The position numbers and the translations under genes are program-made. This document shows positions 20,147-32,399 of a DNA stretch of 64,000 bases, piece by piece; within the stretch, counting starts at the first letter, position 1, and each line of letters starts with the position of its first letter. A model generated the notes under the pieces. The model saw only the letters and a program-made list of their open reading frames with translations, had not been told where the DNA came from and made no database searches. The stretch is from Limnanthes douglasii subsp. nivea. Its lineage: Eukaryota; Streptophyta; Magnoliopsida; Brassicales; Limnanthaceae. The stretch lies in the NCBI GenBank assembly GCA_036936605.1, contig JAUPFV010000003.1:76120273-76184272 (forward strand), in the 5' to 3' direction.

Positions 20147-21800
20147 AGCTTCATCAGATGGATGTTAAGACCATTTTTCTATATGGTAATATTGATGAAG
20201 CGATCTATATGGTGCAACCAGAACACTTTGTAAAAAGTAACTCAAAAGATCTGGTTTACAGGCTTAAAAATCCATGTATGAGCTTACACAAGCCTGTCGT
20301 CAATGGTATCACAAATTCCTTAAGTTGATAGTCGGTTATGACTTTGAGATCAGCTTGGTTGAGGATTGTGTGTATCACAAGTTTAGTGGGAATAATTTCA
20401 TATTTCTTATGTTATATGTGGATGACATATTTCTTGGCTCGAACAATAAGGAATTGATACACACTACACATAGATTTCTATCAGACAAGTTTGATATGAA
20501 GGATCTTGGTGATGCCAGTTTTGTGTTAGGAATCCAGATACATCGATATCATTCTTGTGGTATTCTTGGATTATTACAAACGGCATACATTAAAAGTGTG
20601 TTACAACGTTACGGATTGACAGATTGCAAACCCCTAAGTACCCCTATAGCAAAGGGTGACAGACTTAGTCTGAGTCAATGTCCTAAGACAAAACTTGAGA
20701 TTGAGGAAATGAAAACGGTCCCTTATGCTTCAGCAGTTGGGAGTTTAATGTATGCTCAAGTTTGTACTAGGCCGGAAATTGCATTTGCTGTATATATGTT
20801 GGGGAGATATGTTAGTAACCTGGGAATGGATCACTAGAAAGCAGTTAAAAGAGTATTCCGATATCTGTAAGGAACAAAGGGGCACATGTTGACATATTGG
20901 ATGTCAGATAAACTGGAGATCATTGGGTATTCCAACTCAGATTTTGGTGGATGCGTAGACACATTAAAAAGCACGTCAGGTAACATATTCTTATTGGCTG
21001 GAGGTGCAATATCCTGGAAAAGTGTAAAGCAAACACTTATTGCATCGTCCACCATGGCAACAGAATTTGTTGCATGCTTTGACGCATCAAACCAGGCACT
21101 GTGGCTGCGGAATTTTGTTACTGGATTACACATTGTACAAGGGATAGAAGTCCTATGAGGTTATTTTGCGATAACAATTCCGCAGTGCAGTACTCTAACA
21201 ACAGCATGAGCTCGTCTAAATCCAAACACATAGACATAAAGTTTATGTCTTTTAAAGAAAGAGTACATATGGGTCAGATAAGTATAGAGCACACCGACCC
21301 AAACTCCATGATAGCAGATCCCCTAACAAAGGCGGTTTTGCCTAAGGTTTTCCAGGGACACTCCATCAATATGAGTGTAGTTGATTTAGAGGATTGTTAG
21401 TTTCAGTGGGAGAGTTTGTAATATGATCTGATGTTATATTTTGTAGTATTGTGCACATTAAAGTTTATTGCAATATATATATATATGCTTGGAAATATTT
21501 ATTGATATTTATACTCTATTAAATCTCCCAAGGTATGAACCATTTAAGAGTAGATATGTAAGATTACAAGCCATATTACTCTTAGGCCACGCTCCATAAT
21601 TGGCCCAAGTAATTGATTGATAATGGTAATGTGATTACTGTTGCATCTTATTGTTCACATTACGAGAAAGAGGACTTTAGTCCTTTATTGTTATCAGTCA
21701 TGTACGGGTTGTACCGTTTCCCCGTTGAAAATGAATATAGGGATCCTATTAAAGTTGAATATGTATTCTTGAGTAGCATATGGCGATCCAAGTGGGATAT

Positions 21801-22501
21801 TGTTGGAATATATTTATTTAATATATTTATGGACTCACAATAATTTGGACCGACATGCTAAATAAACATATTCGGTTATAGTCTTAAGGAAATCCAAATT
21901 AAAAGTAATCGAGTTAATTAATTGACTAAATTGGACCTATGGGTAAAAAAGGCGTTATGGGCTCAAGTGTGGTTACCGGGTTGAATTTGGACACTCTAAT
22001 GAAGAGGGCCAAAATATCAACACTTAAGCCTGAATTAATAAATGAGGGATATAAATTGAATTATCAATTTATCGGGTTATGGTCCCGGACACAAGGAAGT
22101 AATAAAGGATGGGCTTTACAATGTTGGGCTTCACATTGTAAAGTCTATAAATAAGGGGCTAGGTTTAGGTATTTCATTACTCTAAATCCTAATCAGAAAT
22201 ACGACCGTTTCCTTAGTGTTTGGAAACCTTTTTATTCTTCTCTAATTTGATTCTGCAGGTTTATCAATTTCATAAACGGAATAGCTGGGAACGTAGAATC
22301 GCTGAAAAGAACAGAAGAGAATACTAGATGGAAAGCAGAAAAACGCAAAAGAACAGAAGAGAATACTAGATGGAAAGCAGCAGACAAACCCGTAAGCGTT
22401 CTTGGTTTTGAGTTAATTCATTAATTGAATCTACAAACGCTTAATTATTTTTCCGCGATTTATTATATATTATTTGATGTGATTTCAAATAATATATAAC
22501 A
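21801..22501 (+). repeat. Copia 3' LTR
   Basis: 701 bp. Contains a perfect 30-base direct duplication (22309-22338 and 22351-22380, period 42) not present in the left LTR. Also has a 38-bp segment after TGTTGGAATAT that the left LTR lacks. Confidence 0.93.
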
Positions 22502-23229
22502 TGAATTTTTTATATGCGTATGGGAGATAGATTTTAACCTAATATCAATTGAAATCAATGATCATGTCTTGATTGTAGTTTTGGTGTATATATGTTTTTA
22601 ACTAAAACTATCTAGGGTTTGCGTATTCATGATTGAAACTATCTAGGGTTTATACATTTTAGTTAAATGCATTTATGTACTATAATGTTTAGTCAAGTTC
22701 TGATTTTATTTTAGCTAATGCGTATCTTGAAAGCTAGTTAGGTTTTGTGTAGTCCCTAACGTAATGGTCATTGTATTCCGTTAAGCTGGATTAATAACTG
22801 TTATAGCTAAGTTTGTTGCTAAATGGTGATGCTTGTTTTCTTAAAGAAAAGACACAGGATTTGGTTTAAAACATTTAGTTTGTGAACTTTTTTACTTTTA
22901 CAATTTTGTTTATTTCAGTATTAGTCCTTAGCATTGTAGGTTTCATGATACATATATATTGGCAGTTTTTTTAATCTTATTCGATACTGCTTCCAATATG
23001 TGATTTTTTATGTTGTCGTTGTTGCGAAATATGAATCAATAAATTTTTACGATGGTTGCAAAAGATGAGTCGAAACTTTTAATTTGCACTAAAAATGTAT
23101 TAGGAAAATAAATTTAAAAACATTTTTGATAATCAATAAATATTTATCTAAATTTAAATATTATTTTAAATTCAATTTTTTATTTTCAATAATGTTTTAC
23201 AAATGGTGTTAGGTGGGTTTTATATATTA
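22502..23229. other. AT-rich flank, no gene seen
   Basis: Non-coding, with a repeated phrase actatctagggttt near 22606 and 22637. This is the sequence that flanked the copia insertion site. Confidence 0.5.
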
Positions 23230-24085
23230 CTTAAAATTTCTTCGAATTTTAGGTTCGAGAATAATATTAATACAAGAATAATATTAATACAATCTTTTTT
23301 AAAATATATTTTCGTGTGTTACGCAATTTAATATTTTTTTTTGATTTAGGAGTTATAATATTTTTAAATACTTCCTACGTTAATTGATATGTTTTGCTAT
23401 CCAATATAACTTATTTTCTAAATATAATTTATTTTCTAAATGCCTTAGATAACATGATTTGTTTTTTTAGCTACAATCCGGAATAATATAAATAAATTTA
23501 ATAACAATGTTTATAAATATAATTTCGTAGGTTATTTGATTTTTTCTAATATCATGTTTAAAATTACATTAATAAAAATGTTTTAAATATGTTTTCGAAT
23601 ATTATTTTATTTGTTTTGAATTCAGTATTGAGAATAACGTTAATAAATATGTTTTGAATGTATTTTTGTATGGTACTTTATCTGTTTTCGAACCGGATAT
23701 TATGAATAACATTCATAATAATATTTTTAATGTGTTTTCGTACGTTATTTGATTTTTTTTAATCAGATTGGGGATAACGTTAAAGAGTTCTTAAACATGT
23801 TTTTGTATGTTACTTAGTCTGTTTTTTAATCTGTGGTTGGAAATAATATTAATAAAAATGTTTTAAATATGCTTTCTTACCTTATTTGATCTGTTTTTGT
23901 ACGAGGGTCAAGAATAACATAAATAAAATTACGTCTAAATGTATTCTCATACGTTAATTGATATATATTTTTTAGTATAAGGTTGGTAATAATATTAATA
24001 AAAATATTTCTAAATTTGTAACCATACTTGATCTGTTTTTGTATTTAGGGTTGAAAATAAAATTAATGAAATTATACTTAGTACT
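23230..24085. repeat. 71-bp AT-rich tandem array, about 12 degenerate units
   Basis: Equivalent phrases (variants of atgttttcgtacgttatttgatctg ending in aataacgttaataaa) begin near 23308, 23379, 23450, 23521, 23591, 23661, 23732, 23797, 23869, 23941 and 24013. The spacing is 65-72 bases, mostly 70-72. Units are roughly 65-75% alike by eye, so the array is old. It ends just before the integrase fragment of an old gypsy element. Confidence 0.75.
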
Positions 24086-24419
24086 AATATAATTGTTTTT
24101 AAAGTGAGACACTCAATCAATTTTTTTATTTGAGGCAACAGAAAATATGGTTGCATACGAGACCGTGTTGGGTTGTTTGAAGTTGGCTAGTTTATTTGTG
24201 GAGCAAAGTTTGTGCGAATACGGTACGATTCTCAGTTGGTGATAAATTAAGCGAAATGTTTATACAAAACAAAGAAAAAAATTGAGGAGGTACCTAGAAG
24301 ACTTATAATAATGGAAAAAGAAATTCATTCGATTAGAATACGAACAATTTCCTCATTTTGAAAACTCGATGAGACATAGAGGTCGAGTTAGAGGTCGAGA
24401 TTAGATCCTCTCAGCAGGG

Positions 24420-25682
24420 CCGAGGCCCATGCACTGTGATATCGAGCAGTTAAGTATGTGGTTCTTGATGACGTTCTATATAGAAAAAGTGCTACTAGAT
24501 CGATGTCGCGTTATCTAAACAAAAATGAAGCTCTCTTTATTCTTAAATATTTGTATAAGAGGGTTATCGGGCCTTACTGTAGACATTGAAGCATAATCCA
24601 ACGATTTCTTTTAGCAACTTTTTATTGGTCCAAGCTAAAAATGGACGCCAAATCCAACATCTAAGGAGGAGATGCATGTACAAAATATGAAAATACGAGC
24701 TATTTTTCTAGCGAACCAACGAGCATAGTCCCAACACTTGCACATTTGATAAGTGGGGGATCGACTTAGCAGGACCTCTACCCGTAGTTATAAGAAAGCA
24801 CTAATTTTTAGTGGTGTTCGTTGACTACTTTACAAAATGGGTTGAATAAAAAACATTGAACAAGACGAACGCCCAAATATTTTGTGAGCTTTTGCAAAGT
24901 CAAATATTATCCCGATTTGGGTTCTTACAAATCATAATGACATATAACGGACCCCAATTCTAAAACGAGCTAATGACAATATTTTGTAAGCGTTATGGGT
25001 TGGAACAATATTTTTTGACTTCGTATTACCCTTAAGAGAATGGCCAAGTAGAGGTAAAAAATAGAACTATTATCGATAGAACAAAAAAAAACTATCGTGA
25101 GAGCCAATGGGAGGTGGTCTGATAAATTAGCCGAGGAAGACAACAATGATTAACGATAATTTTATATCAATTTGATTGAAGAATGACACGACCAAGCTCT
25201 AGTTCAAGAAACTGCATGCGTAAAGATACTAGATTACCTAGTATAAAAGATTTTAAAATCATCACAAACCTCCTTCTTTTCTTTTTTATTTTTTCTTTTC
25301 AATTTCTAGATTATGATATGATGATTTTTTAACTTTCCATATATAGAAAGAGATAGACTACAAAAATTCGTATGTCAACAAAGGGTCTCTAACTAGAAAA
25401 GTAAATGCTTGAGCTTATGAATCTTCTGGTCCAGTGGGCCCGTAAAAATCACTATAAAGACCTCATGAAAAAAAGATTGGAATCTAAACTGAACCTTTGA
25501 ACTCTTATTGAATGTAATTCGGTAATGAAATAGATGTTTCAGAGAGAAAACAATAAAAATATGGAAAGCTAGTCCCCAATTGGGATGGAACATACCGATT
25601 GATCTCCAGGAGGCAACATGATGCATATCGTTTGGAAGACATGGAAGAAAACACTCTAAAAGATCCTTGGAATATTTAATTC
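24420..25682 (+). pseudogene. Old gypsy integrase (HHCC-like, core and C-terminal module), truncated by the next element
   Basis: In broken plus-strand frames: YVVLDDVLYRKSATRSMSRY (N-terminal linker), KWGIDLAGPLPVV (first catalytic Asp), FVDYFTKWVE, IMTYNGPQF (the second catalytic Asp is now Tyr), TSYYP then a stop, and ENGQVEVKNRTI (catalytic Glu). Between 25563 and 25677 the C-terminal GPY-type module reads GKLVPNWDGTYRLISRR and ends KDPWNI. The next element starts directly after. More than ten stops and the lost Asp show an inactive ancient copy. It is the host of the 25683-36423 insertion. Confidence 0.8.
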
Positions 25683-25982
25683 GGATAAGCATATGAATTA
25701 TTAGGACTTAAGGTAATAATATTAAGGTTATTTAAGATAAATTGTAAAGATATGAGAATAGATTTATGCTATTTATAAATGTAAGGGACTCCAATGAAAT
25801 TTACCCTATATTGTAACTCATTCAGTTGGTGAAGTCTTACACACCTATAAATAGAGCGTGAGACGATAAATAAAGGACGAATTTTTTACCCTCTCAAAGA
25901 AACTTTTGGAATTTGGTTTTCTCTCTTTATAAATTACTTTACATTATTTCTCTCTATCTAGAAGTATAAATTGAACCTAACA
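25683..25982 (+). repeat. 5' LTR of the 25.7-36.4 kb gypsy element
   Basis: Carries cctataaatagagcgtgagac near 25849, a likely promoter. Ends cctaaca. The exact first base is inferred from alignment with the right LTR. Confidence 0.8.
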
Positions 25983-26004
25983 AATTGACGAACACAGTGG
26001 GAGG
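25983..26004 (+). other. Primer-binding site region
   Basis: aattgacgaacacagtgggagg directly follows the LTR. It matches the ttggcgaccacagtggga seen in the same position of the 50.7-59.7 kb element with a few changes. The tRNA used was not identified. Confidence 0.7.
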
Positions 26005-26079
26005 TATTCGATTGGTACCTTGATTACACATAAAAAACCGAAGATTATCGAGCTGTTAGATAGTAATACTGATCTTGAT

Positions 26080-27870
26080 CAATATGAATCCAAAGCATGA
26101 AACTGATCCAACAGTTCACAAGACTATAGAATCATTAAAATTTGATTTACGAGGAGAAAAAAGTAGGGAAAACAGTCCAATTCCAACACAGGGAGAATAG
26201 TTTGATATTGAGAATCGGATGAATCAATTGTTGGACAAGATAACCGCATTGAATGATAATTACGTTCAAAGAGAACAACAAATTCAGTCACGTAAACTGA
26301 GATCTGAAGTGCGACAGGTTGAAGAGAAAAATGAATTGTAAAATCAATCTGACCAGTCGTACACAGCTCATCCGATTTGAAGCGATAGAAAAAGTATATT
26401 TTCAGTCTGATAAAGAACATCTTACTTCAAGAAAAAAAAGACAAACATAGATACCTTACATCCAGTGATGAAGAATATGATAGCTCAGAACCTGAGGGAG
26501 TATTGTTTTAAGTAGGAACAATATCGAGATTCTTCGAAAGAAGAAAAAAGTAGGCATCAGAAATCACGCAAAGAATACAAATCAATGAAAGACAGTGAAT
26601 CTCTTCGTATGGGGATACTATATGGTATGAATGTAATACATCTAACCAGTACACATGTTTAGAAGATCATAACTGGTATGCTGTGATGGGAAATTAAGGA
26701 GATCACTAATATATGAATGAGTGAATTAGAGAAATTCTCCTTTATTTGTTGAGATTATGTCCATTTCCATTCTGAAGCGTTTTGATATCTCCAAGGTTGA
26801 AAAGTTTGATGAGATACAAGACCTTGATGATCACATCAAACAATTCAAAAACTATATGATGAACTTCAAAGATGATGACAGGCTAGTGTGCAGAGCATTC
26901 TCTTAGACTTTCAAGGGCACTTCATTGAAATAGTATAATAGAATTTCCAAGGGATCTATTACCAAATTTAGGGACTTTTATACAGCTTTAGGTGAGCTAA
27001 TGGTGATACTATTATACAGTGTACGCATGATGTGGATGAAAAACTGAAAGATTATACGAGGTGTTTTGTGTTAAAAAAGCATGATTGGATTATTGTGAAG
27101 ACCTAGTGGCCATAGTTGCTTTTAGATAAAGACTATTACCATGTGATCAGGAAAAGGATGTGAAAAAACAGAGTGTTAAATTTTGGAATGCTAATGGTTC
27201 AAGTAGAAGAACATATCAAAGTAGAGGATTCCATAAGAGTTCGAGATGGATCTGATTATGTATAGAACATTTGGGACCATGAACTGCTAATCATGGCTAC
27301 AATGCACCTCATCGTCCTAGGACAAGCAACAATCTACCTCCTCAAACACGAGGAAATTATTCTTAAATATCAATAAACATTCAACATTATAGACCAAAAC
27401 CAAATCAATGGAAAAGGCTAGAATATTACACAGACTTGATTGAGAATATAGCTGCTATTTTGGAGAAGTCTAAAAGTCACATAGGCTTTAGAAAAACCGG
27501 CTTTTATAAAAAGACCAAGAGAATAGCATAATAATAGATTTTGCAAGTATCATAATGATATTGAGCATGACATTAAATATTTTATAGATTTAAATAAAGA
27601 GATACATGTTTTAATAGAAAATGGAAAATTAGCAACTTTTGTTATAGGACAAAGTAGTGGATCGAAAACTCCGAGTATGCCAACACAACAGATTACTAAT
27701 CCGAATTTGAAGCAAAAGATTCATTAATGATTATGGATTCTAAATGTGATGCGTTTGATGCAGCCTCGTTATATTTAGACACATATCCAAATCGGTTAAT
27801 TTTGCTCGTTGTGGATGAACCGTAGAGTAATGACGAGTTGAAAGTTTTTGTGAGTATTTTTAATCTTTAG
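26080..27870 (+). pseudogene. Gag remnant
   Basis: MNPKHETDPTVHKTIESLKF begins near 26083. The retrotransposon gag domain is readable at 26775-26990: FDISKVEKFDEIQDLDDHIK and FKNYMMNFKDDDRLVCRAFS, then a stop. It aligns residue for residue with the better-preserved gag at 57877-59295. Many stops and shifts follow. Confidence 0.8.
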
Positions 27871-27875
27871 CAATT

Positions 27876-28373
27876 TTGCGGGGATATTCTATGACTGATA
27901 ATACTAATAGTTCCATGAAAAGACACGTAGTAAGTTTAGCCACTCAAATAGAAGGGAGAATGTCGAGTCAGTTATATGAAAAGAACGATACTCATTTTAT
28001 TTTATTCAATGATGATGGTTTGAGAGGAATAGCGGGACCTTATGAGGTCGCAGTGGTTATAGGGGCAGATATATCAGGAACTGAAATTCGATGTGTTTTG
28101 ATAGATATGGTGAGTTTTGAAAATATATTGTTCAAGTCTACATATGATAGGATGCGTAAACCACCTCAAATTTGTCGATCTGCTTGTACTATAATTGGGT
28201 TTATAGGGGTGATAACACAAGCGATTGGTGAAATCGTAGGTGAAGTGTGTTTGGGAAAGGTTCCATTTAAAAATAAGGTTCAAGTTTTGTTCATGTTAGT
28301 TGAATGTCCAACCAATTATAATGCTATTTTTGGGAGATCTTGGCTTTCAAAAATATATGCTATTGTTCTATAG
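27876..28373 (+). pseudogene. Aspartic protease domain, catalytic motif lost
   Basis: An open 165-codon frame includes SMKRHVVSLATQIEGRMS, LRGIAGPYEVAVVIGADISG, and IGFIGVITQAIGEIVGEVCL ending NAIFGRSWLSKIYAI. This is the gypsy protease region. The catalytic D-T-G is D-M-V (LIDMVSFENIL), so it cannot work as a protease although the frame stayed open. The neighbouring elements keep DTG at this site (DTGRSANIL and DTGSSENII). Confidence 0.8.
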
Positions 28374-28599
28374 TTCACTAATGCTTAAAGTACGCCATTG
28401 GAGATAGTATTTGGGTGCTTTGAAGTGACCAAAAGACAGACAGAGAATTTTATGCAATAGCTTTTCGTCTTCGAAGCAACCAGGGGGGTTAACATTAAAA
28501 TAAGAAGGAATAGACGATCCAAATGAAACCCTGGGCTCTTTAACAATGAGTGAGAATATCAAAGAATATATGTTTTCTAATAGGAAGACTCTGAGAATA

Positions 28600-29680
28600 C
28601 AGACTTTATTATCATCAACTTTGTGTTATCAATTGTTATAAAAAAATTATAAAATAAATTAGATGTTTTTTATTGGAAAATAGAAGATGTGTTGGGGTTT
28701 CCACCCGAAGTAATGTGTCAGAGCTTAGCTATAAATCTGAGGATCAAGCCTGTTATCCAAAAGAGACGAGCTTTTTCTGTAGAAAAATATGAGGCTATCG
28801 TGGTAAAGGTGGATAGATTTTCTAGGGTCGGACATATTTGGGAAGCACAATATCCTTTATGGACTGCAAATCCAGTATTGGTTAAAAAAAATGACAAATG
28901 TGTGTTGACTTCACTTATTTGAATCGTGCATGCCCTAAGGATCCATTTCATGTTCCTCGATTAGATCAATTGGTTAATTCTAATTCAAGGAATAAAATTC
29001 TCTCTTTTATGGATGCCTTATCAGGTTATAACCAGATCCAAAAGATCAGGAAAGTAAAACATTCATCACTCATTGAAGGCTACATTGTTATAAAGTCATT
29101 CTATTTGGTTTGAAAATTGTTGGAGCAACATATCAAAGGTTGGTGAATAAGGTTTTGGCTTCTCAGATTAGGAGAAACATATAAGTTTACATTGATGATA
29201 TTCTGTTTTAAAGCCTAACAGATGGTGAATGCTTGAAGGATTTGGATGAGACTTTTCTAAATTTAAAGGCTATTTGATTGAAACTAAATCTTGAAAAATG
29301 TAATTTTGGTGTACGATCACAAAAGTTTATAGTGTATATCATTCATGAAAAATGAATATAGGTTTATCCTCAACAGTTAGACGCTATGATATCAATGGCA
29401 TCACCTCAAACTATAATTGAGGTGCAAATCTTAACAGGAAGGTTAGCTGCTCTTAATCAATTTATTTCAATATTTTTTTTAGAAGTGTTTTTTTTTAAGT
29501 TTTACAAAGACCCGAATATTTTATGTGGCCACTAGATTGTGAAGCAACTTTTTCAAAGATTAAGGAATTTTTGTTATCACGATAAATGTTGTCTAAGCCT
29601 CAAATTGGTGAACATCTATTTTTGTATATAGCGGTGTATGATTTTGTTGTGAGAGTTATTCCGATATGCGGGGAAAACAA
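28600..29680 (+). pseudogene. Reverse transcriptase and first RNase H-like region
   Basis: 28689-29113 holds INLRIKPVIQKRRAFSVEKY, YPLWTANPVLVKK and (next frame) VDFTYLNRACPKDPFHVPRL, then LSFMDALSGYNQIQ. The catalytic YIDD is at about 29190-29205, followed by a stop. The connection region with LTGRLAALNQFIS lies near 29435. Stops and shifts at several places. Confidence 0.85.
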
Positions 29681-30019
29681 AGTTTCAAAGCGAGTTTATT
29701 ATGTCAGCAAAATTTTATTGGCATCAGAAAAAAAAAATTGATGCTTGAAAAAGAAAAAGAAATGTTAGTTGTGGCTTCTAGGAAGATCGCTTTTATTTTC
29801 AAGCTCACACCATTGTGGTTCAAACTTTTTTTCACTAAAGATTGTGTTTTACAGCGACCAAACATTTCTGGTAGAATGACCAAATGATCGGTAGAATTAG
29901 GGGATTTTGATATCAATTTTGCTCATCGAACAGCGATTAAAACTCAAGCTTTAACTGATTTTCTGGTCGAATTTCATTCGAGCTAATCAGATAAAGGGAC
30001 ATATAAATAATTAATTCCT

Positions 30020-30500
30020 GAGGTTCCAACATGGGTGGTTCGAACTGATGGTGGTTCTAGCATATTGGGATCTAGTGCATGGGTTCAATTAATATCTCTT
30101 TCTAGAGAAACCATATACCAAACTATTCGATTTGGTTTCATGCATCAAATAATGAGATTGAATGTCTGTCTTAGCTGTTTTAAGGCTTGCAAGTATTTGT
30201 AGAGTGACTATAATCCGATTGGAGACAGATTCGCAGCTAGTGGCAAATCATATAGTAGGCATATCCAAGGCTAAGAAAGATCAGTTAATTTTATACCTAC
30301 GAGAGCTTTGAAACTTAATCATTCTGTTTGATAAAGTGATTGTTGAGCATATTAACCGAGAAGATAATACATTTGCTGATTATTTAGGAACAAATTATTT
30401 ACACGGAAGAGTATCCATGGATATTATTACAGGAAAGCCCTTCGATTTTGAAACGATCAGAACAGTGTAAATATTGATGAGATATTTGTTACCCTAGACT
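30020..30500 (+). pseudogene. Second (archaeal-type) RNase H remnant
   Basis: VVRTDGGSSILGSSAWVQL carries the first Asp in the TDG context. It is followed after frame breaks by FGFMHQIMRLN.., where the better copy at 47739-48284 has FGFKASNDEAGYEAA. A second RNase H between RT/RNase H and integrase is a known hallmark of Tat-lineage gypsy elements. Confidence 0.65.
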
Positions 30501-30513
30501 TAATTCAAGGTGA

Positions 30514-31730
30514 TTGGAGTTTGATATCTTAAGTTCTTTACTAAGAGGTACGTTACCTCAAGATTTAAAACTAGCTCGAGGATTACGATATAAGGCTCAA
30601 GGTTATGCTGTGCTAGATGGAGTATTATGTAAAAAATATTTAAGTACATCACTGTTGCGGTGTTTGGGTAGATATGAATCTCAAGAAATCTTATCTAAGT
30701 TGCATGATAGTGAGGGTTCAGCTCATCGTGGGTTTAAGTCTTTGATACGAATGGTATTGTTGACATGCTATTATTGGCTCTCGATTATGAACGATGCTAA
30801 ATTCTTAGTATAATGTTTTGATACTTATCAACGCTTTGCCAATTCTATTTACAAACCAACGGTGTTGCTTAAATATATATTGGAAGCCATTCTTAGTAGG
30901 GTCATCGCTTATGGCTTTTGGAGGGCGTCAAATGATTATCGTGGCAGTGAATTATTTTCGAAGTGGGCTAGAGCTGAACCATTATCCATTACGAAAGACA
31001 ATAATGTTATATTCATTGCGAACAATATTTGTTGTCGCTTTGGAGTTCCTTGGAAAATTACCACATATAATGGTCCTCGATTTAACAATAGAGAGATAGC
31101 TTCTTTTTGCACTTCGAGGGGTATTATGTAATGTTTTTCTATATATTTTAATCCCAAGCACACGATCAAGTAGAAGTGACTAATAGGTCTATTCTAAAAG
31201 GCTTAAAAAAATTAACATGTGCTGCAAGGAAATGACCTAACTATTAGCAAGAGGTGTTGTAGGCTTATCGTACAACTCCTAGAGATGCTACCCAAAAAAG
31301 TCATTTTGCCTTGGTGTCTAGTATGAATGTAGTAAGCCCTGCATAATCTACTTTACCATCTTATAGAGTTCTTAATTATTCCGAAGAGATAAATAAAGAG
31401 GCAAGAACAACAAATCTAGACTTAATCAAAGAGAAAAAAGTTAAAGCATATTTGAATTTGACTCATTATTAAACTTTCATGAAGAGTCGCCATAATTCAA
31501 AGATGTGATGAAGGGATTTTAAGATAGGTGATAAATTTTTGAGGAAATTATTTCTCCCTACAAAGGACAAACGATTTGGAAAGATATGTCCGACTTGTGA
31601 TGGTCCTTATGTGGTAGTAGAATGAATAAAGTCGGGTGCATATCACCTTCGTGATGAACATGGAAGATTACTTTAACATCCTTAGAATATAGTACACTTG
31701 AAACTATATTGGGAGTGATTTTTTATCTTT
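30514..31730 (+). pseudogene. Integrase remnant
   Basis: LKLARGLRYKAQGYAVLDGV and SAHRGFKSLIRMVLLTCYYW are the N-terminal zinc region. ITTYNGPRFNNREIASFCTS has the second catalytic Asp replaced by Tyr. The C-terminal YHLRDEHGR module is near 31640-31670. Several stops. Confidence 0.8.
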
Positions 31731-31949
31731 TAATTTTTTTGGGTAAGTAGCATACTTTTTCCTATCCTGTTTGTCCATGAAGCTTTTAACGAGGTGTCAC
31801 GTATAAATTCGAGGACATTAATAAAAAATTTTGCCAATGGTTTTTTGAATACATGTATTTAAAATATTTTGTTAACTAATCAAAGACTAATCATCATTGA
31901 AGTGGTTGACCGAGAGTAAGTATTTTTATTCTAAGTTTGTACGTTTATC

Positions 31950-32160
31950 AAAAGCACTATTCGGAAAAAAATAACCATATTCGAGGTGCTAACATTCTCT
32001 AAAAGCACAACTTTTATTCGAGGTATTCACGTTCTTTAAATACACTATTTCTATTTGAGGTGTTAACGCTCTTTAAAAGCACTATTTTTATTCGAGGTAT
32101 TATGCGTTCGTTTATAAAGCACTAATCGGAAAAAAATAGTTAAACTTGAGGTGTTACTAA
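31950..32160. repeat. 37-50-bp tandem repeat in the integrase/antisense-gene gap
   Basis: Units built on aaagcactattttta...attcgaggtgttaacgttct begin near 31953, 32003, 32041, 32078 and 32118. They sit between the 3' ends of the two converging genes. Confidence 0.7.
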
Positions 32161-32399
32161 TGAGATTTGAACAGTTCATGACTTAAAGTAAAAATTATTC
32201 ACCATAGAATAAAAAGCTGGAAAATTGTTGAAAGATAGAGAAAATATTTGTTCATTAAAGAATATTATTTTGGTCTAACAAAGTATGAGTTCAAATGTTA
32301 AGTGAATAAGTATTCACAAAAATGGGCCATCAACAACAACAACGGGCTTAGTAACACAAAAGTAAAAACAAAAAATGCAAAGATGTCTTCTCAATTTTT

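Larger units (their letters stand above)
18180..21400 (+). pseudogene. Copia reverse transcriptase and RNase H, split by a gypsy insertion
   Basis: RT begins around 18180 (DDPSSYKQAMASSES, then W.AM.EEY) and reaches HFDLEL at 18542. It resumes at 20152 with HQMDVKT after the inserted element and one copy of its duplication. The 20274-20837 ORF has LTQACRQWYHKFLK and FLMLYVDDIFLGSNN (YVDD catalytic pair intact), then KFDMKDLGDASFVLGIQI. RNase H follows at 20886-21400: IGYSNSDFGGC, KSTSGNIFLLAGGAISWKS, STMATEFVACFDAS, SMIADPLTKAV. Stops at about 18258, 18301 and 20835 mean the gene was already decaying or decayed later. Confidence 0.9.
13810..22501 (+). mobile_element. Ty1/copia retrotransposon, complete ends, coding decayed, carrying a nested gypsy insertion
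   Basis: LTRs at 13810-14442 and 21801-22501 begin TGTT(A/G)GAATAT and end ATATATAACA. They are flanked by a perfect 5-bp duplication TGAAT (13805-13809 and 22502-22506). A copia primer-binding site follows the left LTR and a purine-rich aagtgggatat precedes the right one. Gag, protease, integrase, RT and RNase H occur in copia order on the plus strand but contain many stops and frameshifts. A 1604-bp gypsy derivative interrupts RT at 18543. Confidence 0.95.
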
